Translations under genes and position numbers: made by a program | The notes under the pieces: generated by a model | What the model saw: only the letters and a program-made list of their open reading frames with translations | Databases searched by the model: none | Told to the model about the DNA's origin: nothing | Assembly: GCF_014779665.1 (NCBI RefSeq) | Contig: NZ_JACXYY010000003.1 | Location: 434,001 to 498,000, forward strand | Direction: 5' to 3' | From: Nocardioides hwasunensis | Lineage (GTDB): Bacteria; Actinomycetota; Actinomycetes; Propionibacteriales; Nocardioidaceae | DNA: 64,000 bases | Shown here: positions 62,335-64,000 of the stretch, piece by piece | How positions within the stretch are numbered: position 1 is the stretch's first letter | How the letters are laid out: every line of letters starts with the position of its first letter

Positions 62335-63555
62335 ATGCCGCTGCATGCTGACGACGGCAGGTCCGGGACTCCCGGGCCTGCCGCCGGCCGTCCCGCTCTG
62401 GCTCGCCTCGTCGGTGACGTGGACGGCTTCGCCGAGAACACGTGGGCCCGCGGACCGCTGTTGCGCCCGTCGGCCGATCCCGACGGGTTCGACGACCTGC
62501 TCACCGCGTCCGCCGTCGACGAGCTGGTGGCCGAGCGCGGCCTGCGTACGCCGTTCCTGCGGGTCGCCAGGTCGGGGTCGACGATGGCCAACCGCGCCTT
62601 CACCGCACCGGGCGGACTCGGAGCCGGCATCGCCGACCAGGTCAGCGACGACAAGCTCACCGCGCTCTTCGCCGACGGCGCCACCCTCGTGCTGCAGGCG
62701 CTGCACCGCACCTGGCGGCCGATCATCGACTTCTGCCAGCAGCTGGCCGCCGACCTCGGTCACCCGGTGCAGGCCAACGCCTACGTCACGCCCCCGCAGA
62801 ACCAGGGCTTCGACGACCACTACGACGTGCACGACGTCTTCGTGCTCCAGATCGCGGGCCGCAAGAGGTGGTCGATCCACTCCCCCGTCCTGCCCTCGCC
62901 GCTGCGCGACCAGCCGTGGACGGACCGCCGCGACGACGTGCGCCGCGCAGCCGAGGAGGAGCCGGTGATCGAGACCGTGCTCGAGCCCGGCGACGCGCTC
63001 TACCTGCCGCGCGGCTACCTCCACTCCGCGACGGCACTCGGCGGCGTCACCATCCACCTCACCCTCGGCGTGCACAGCTGGACCCGCCACGCCGTCGCCG
63101 AGGAGCTGGTGACGCTCGCGCTGCGCAGGCTCTCCGACGACGAGGACGCCCGCGCGTCGTTGCCGCTGGGCACCACCCTCGCGCCCGACGAGATCGACGC
63201 GGAGGTCGTCGGCAAGCTGCTGCGCGAAGCGCTCGACGGTCTCGACCCTGCCGAGATCGCCGAGCAGATGCGCGCGCGGCGACGCGACACCCAGCGCGCC
63301 GCACCCGTCGGCCCGCTGGCCCAGCACGCTCTGTCGACGTCGCTCGCCGATCACACCGTCCTACGCCTGCGCGACCACCTCGACGTCACGCTCACCGAGC
63401 ACACGGTGGTCTCGCGCGCCGGGTCGGTCGACGTCGCCGACGTGCCGACCGAGGTCGTACGTCGACTCCTGGCCGGCGAGCGCGTCACTGCCGGCGAGCT
63501 CGGGACCGGCGCGGCCCGCCGCATGATCGAGGCGGGACTGGTCGTCGCCGGATGA
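62335..63555 (+). CDS. JmjC/cupin-4 family Fe(II)/2-oxoglutarate oxygenase
   Basis: This 406-residue protein belongs to the cupin_4/JmjC group related to ribosomal oxygenases such as YcfD. The Fe triad is His162 and Asp164 in DDHYDVHDVFVLQ and His230 in YLPRGYLHSAT; QIAGRKRWSIHSP follows. A C-terminal winged-helix-like domain (about 300-406) ends it. Such enzymes hydroxylate protein side chains. The repeat-peptide gene ends five bases upstream and a sucrase/ferredoxin-like gene overlaps its stop, so the peptide, not a ribosomal protein, may be its substrate (inference). Confidence 0.88.
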   Translation: MPLHADDGRSGTPGPAAGRPALARLVGDVDGFAENTWARGPLLRPSADPDGFDDLLTASAVDELVAERGLRTPFLRVARSGSTMANRAFTAPGGLGAGIADQVSDDKLTALFADGATLVLQALHRTWRPIIDFCQQLAADLGHPVQANAYVTPPQNQGFDDHYDVHDVFVLQIAGRKRWSIHSPVLPSPLRDQPWTDRRDDVRRAAEEEPVIETVLEPGDALYLPRGYLHSATALGGVTIHLTLGVHSWTRHAVAEELVTLALRRLSDDEDARASLPLGTTLAPDEIDAEVVGKLLREALDGLDPAEIAEQMRARRRDTQRAAPVGPLAQHALSTSLADHTVLRLRDHLDVTLTEHTVVSRAGSVDVADVPTEVVRRLLAGERVTAGELGTGAARRMIEAGLVVAG

Positions 63556-64000
63556 CGTTCCGCTGCTCCGACGAGGCCGCGGCACGTCGCGACCCGGTGA
63601 TCGGCACGGCTCCCCCGCAGCACGACTGGCTGCTCGTCGAGCATCCGGGTCCGTGGCCGATCACCGCGCCGTTCGGCGCCGACCTCCCCACGACCCTGCT
63701 GCGCGACCTCGGGCACCCCGAGCTGCGCACGCTCTTCGTGCGTCGACACGGTCGCGAGGGTGCTGCGGACCGGCTGACCGGGCCACGCCGGTGGTTCCGC
63801 TCGCGCGCCGGGGCGGTCCGCACCGGGCTCTGGCAGCACCCCGACGACCTGCTGGCCAGCCTCGGCGACGCGGGTGGCGAGGCCTATGCAGAGCCGCTCC
63901 TGCTCGTGTGTACCCATGGCGTCCACGACCTGTGCTGCGCCGTGAAGGGGCGCCCGGTCGCCGCCGCTCTCGCCGGCCGCTGGCCCGAGGCGACCTGGGA
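63552..64000 (+). CDS. sucrase/ferredoxin-like protein, cut by the window end
   Basis: The first 149 residues match the Suc_Fer-like (sucrase/ferredoxin-like) family, a thioredoxin-like fold that holds a 2Fe-2S cluster. LLLVCTHGVHDLCCAVKGRP contains the first Cys ligand group (C-x8-C with a third adjacent Cys). The rest, including the second Cys group and the end, lies outside the window. The ATG at 63552 overlaps the JmjC stop as ATGA. It could reduce the iron of the oxygenase or its product, which is speculation. Confidence 0.8.
   Translation, partial: MTFRCSDEAAARRDPVIGTAPPQHDWLLVEHPGPWPITAPFGADLPTTLLRDLGHPELRTLFVRRHGREGAADRLTGPRRWFRSRAGAVRTGLWQHPDDLLASLGDAGGEAYAEPLLLVCTHGVHDLCCAVKGRPVAAALAGRWPEATW

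Overview
The window is about 70% GC DNA with densely packed genes, many GTG starts and dozens of ATGA/GTGA stop-start overlaps. ANTAR regulators, an SCO3242-type prenyltransferase and cobalamin riboswitches point to a high-GC actinobacterium, most likely Nocardioides or a close relative (inference; no rRNA or other taxonomic marker is present). About 60 protein genes cover most of the window. No tRNA, rRNA, CRISPR array, insertion sequence or phage gene was found.

Layout. 0-9.4 kb: housekeeping and stress genes (DUF899 protein, a CDGSH iron-sulfur protein coupled to a heme-oxygenase-like protein, a LuxR-type regulator divergent from an OhrR-like MarR regulator, GNAT, a Rossmann protein, a GT-C membrane protein, and a sigma factor made only of regions 3-4). 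9.4-15.3 kb: a jetA-jetB-jetC (MukFEB/MksFEB-like) SMC operon with no jetD nuclease gene. 15.4-22.3 kb: methylthioadenosine phosphorylase with an epimerase, a GT-C protein, and a five-gene overlapping operon (GT2, DUF2064, methyltransferase, molybdopterin oxidoreductase, membrane protein). 22.3-29.1 kb: two GAF-ANTAR regulators followed by a six-gene cluster (UbiA prenyltransferase, geranylgeranyl-reductase-like flavoprotein, type III PKS, ICMT-like methyltransferase, FAD hydroxylase, IPP isomerase) that looks like a prenylated alkylresorcinol/alkylquinone pathway. 29-36.5 kb: redox genes and a CoA-transferase divergent from an IclR regulator with clear palindromic operators. 36.6-41.7 kb: large catalase KatE followed by an acyl-CoA-dehydrogenase-like gene, a PIG-L deacetylase/NodS-like methyltransferase fusion and a GT2.

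41.8-61.6 kb holds a metal and cobalamin theme: a siderophore-interacting protein behind an iron-box-like palindrome, a homocysteine methyltransferase behind a cobalamin riboswitch, a class Ic-like ribonucleotide reductase (nrdA-nrdB) with a ZIP metal transporter behind a second cobalamin riboswitch, and a ferredoxin-like gene behind a third. The likely logic is that when cobalamin is plentiful the B12-independent enzymes are shut off and B12-dependent counterparts, not in the window, take over. Between these lie prfC, a two-ATPase/one-permease ABC exporter, a stand-alone LigD-type phosphoesterase, selO, a DUF1275 protein and an AI-2E family transporter.

61.6-64 kb ends with a DUF6221-like gene and an unusual unit: an 81-residue acidic Gly/Asp/Ala peptide made of three 23-residue repeats, a JmjC/cupin oxygenase gene five bases later, and an overlapping sucrase/ferredoxin-like gene cut by the window edge. 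This unit, the nuclease-less Jet operon, the prenyl-T3PKS cluster and the class Ic RNR/ZIP operon are the parts most worth following up.
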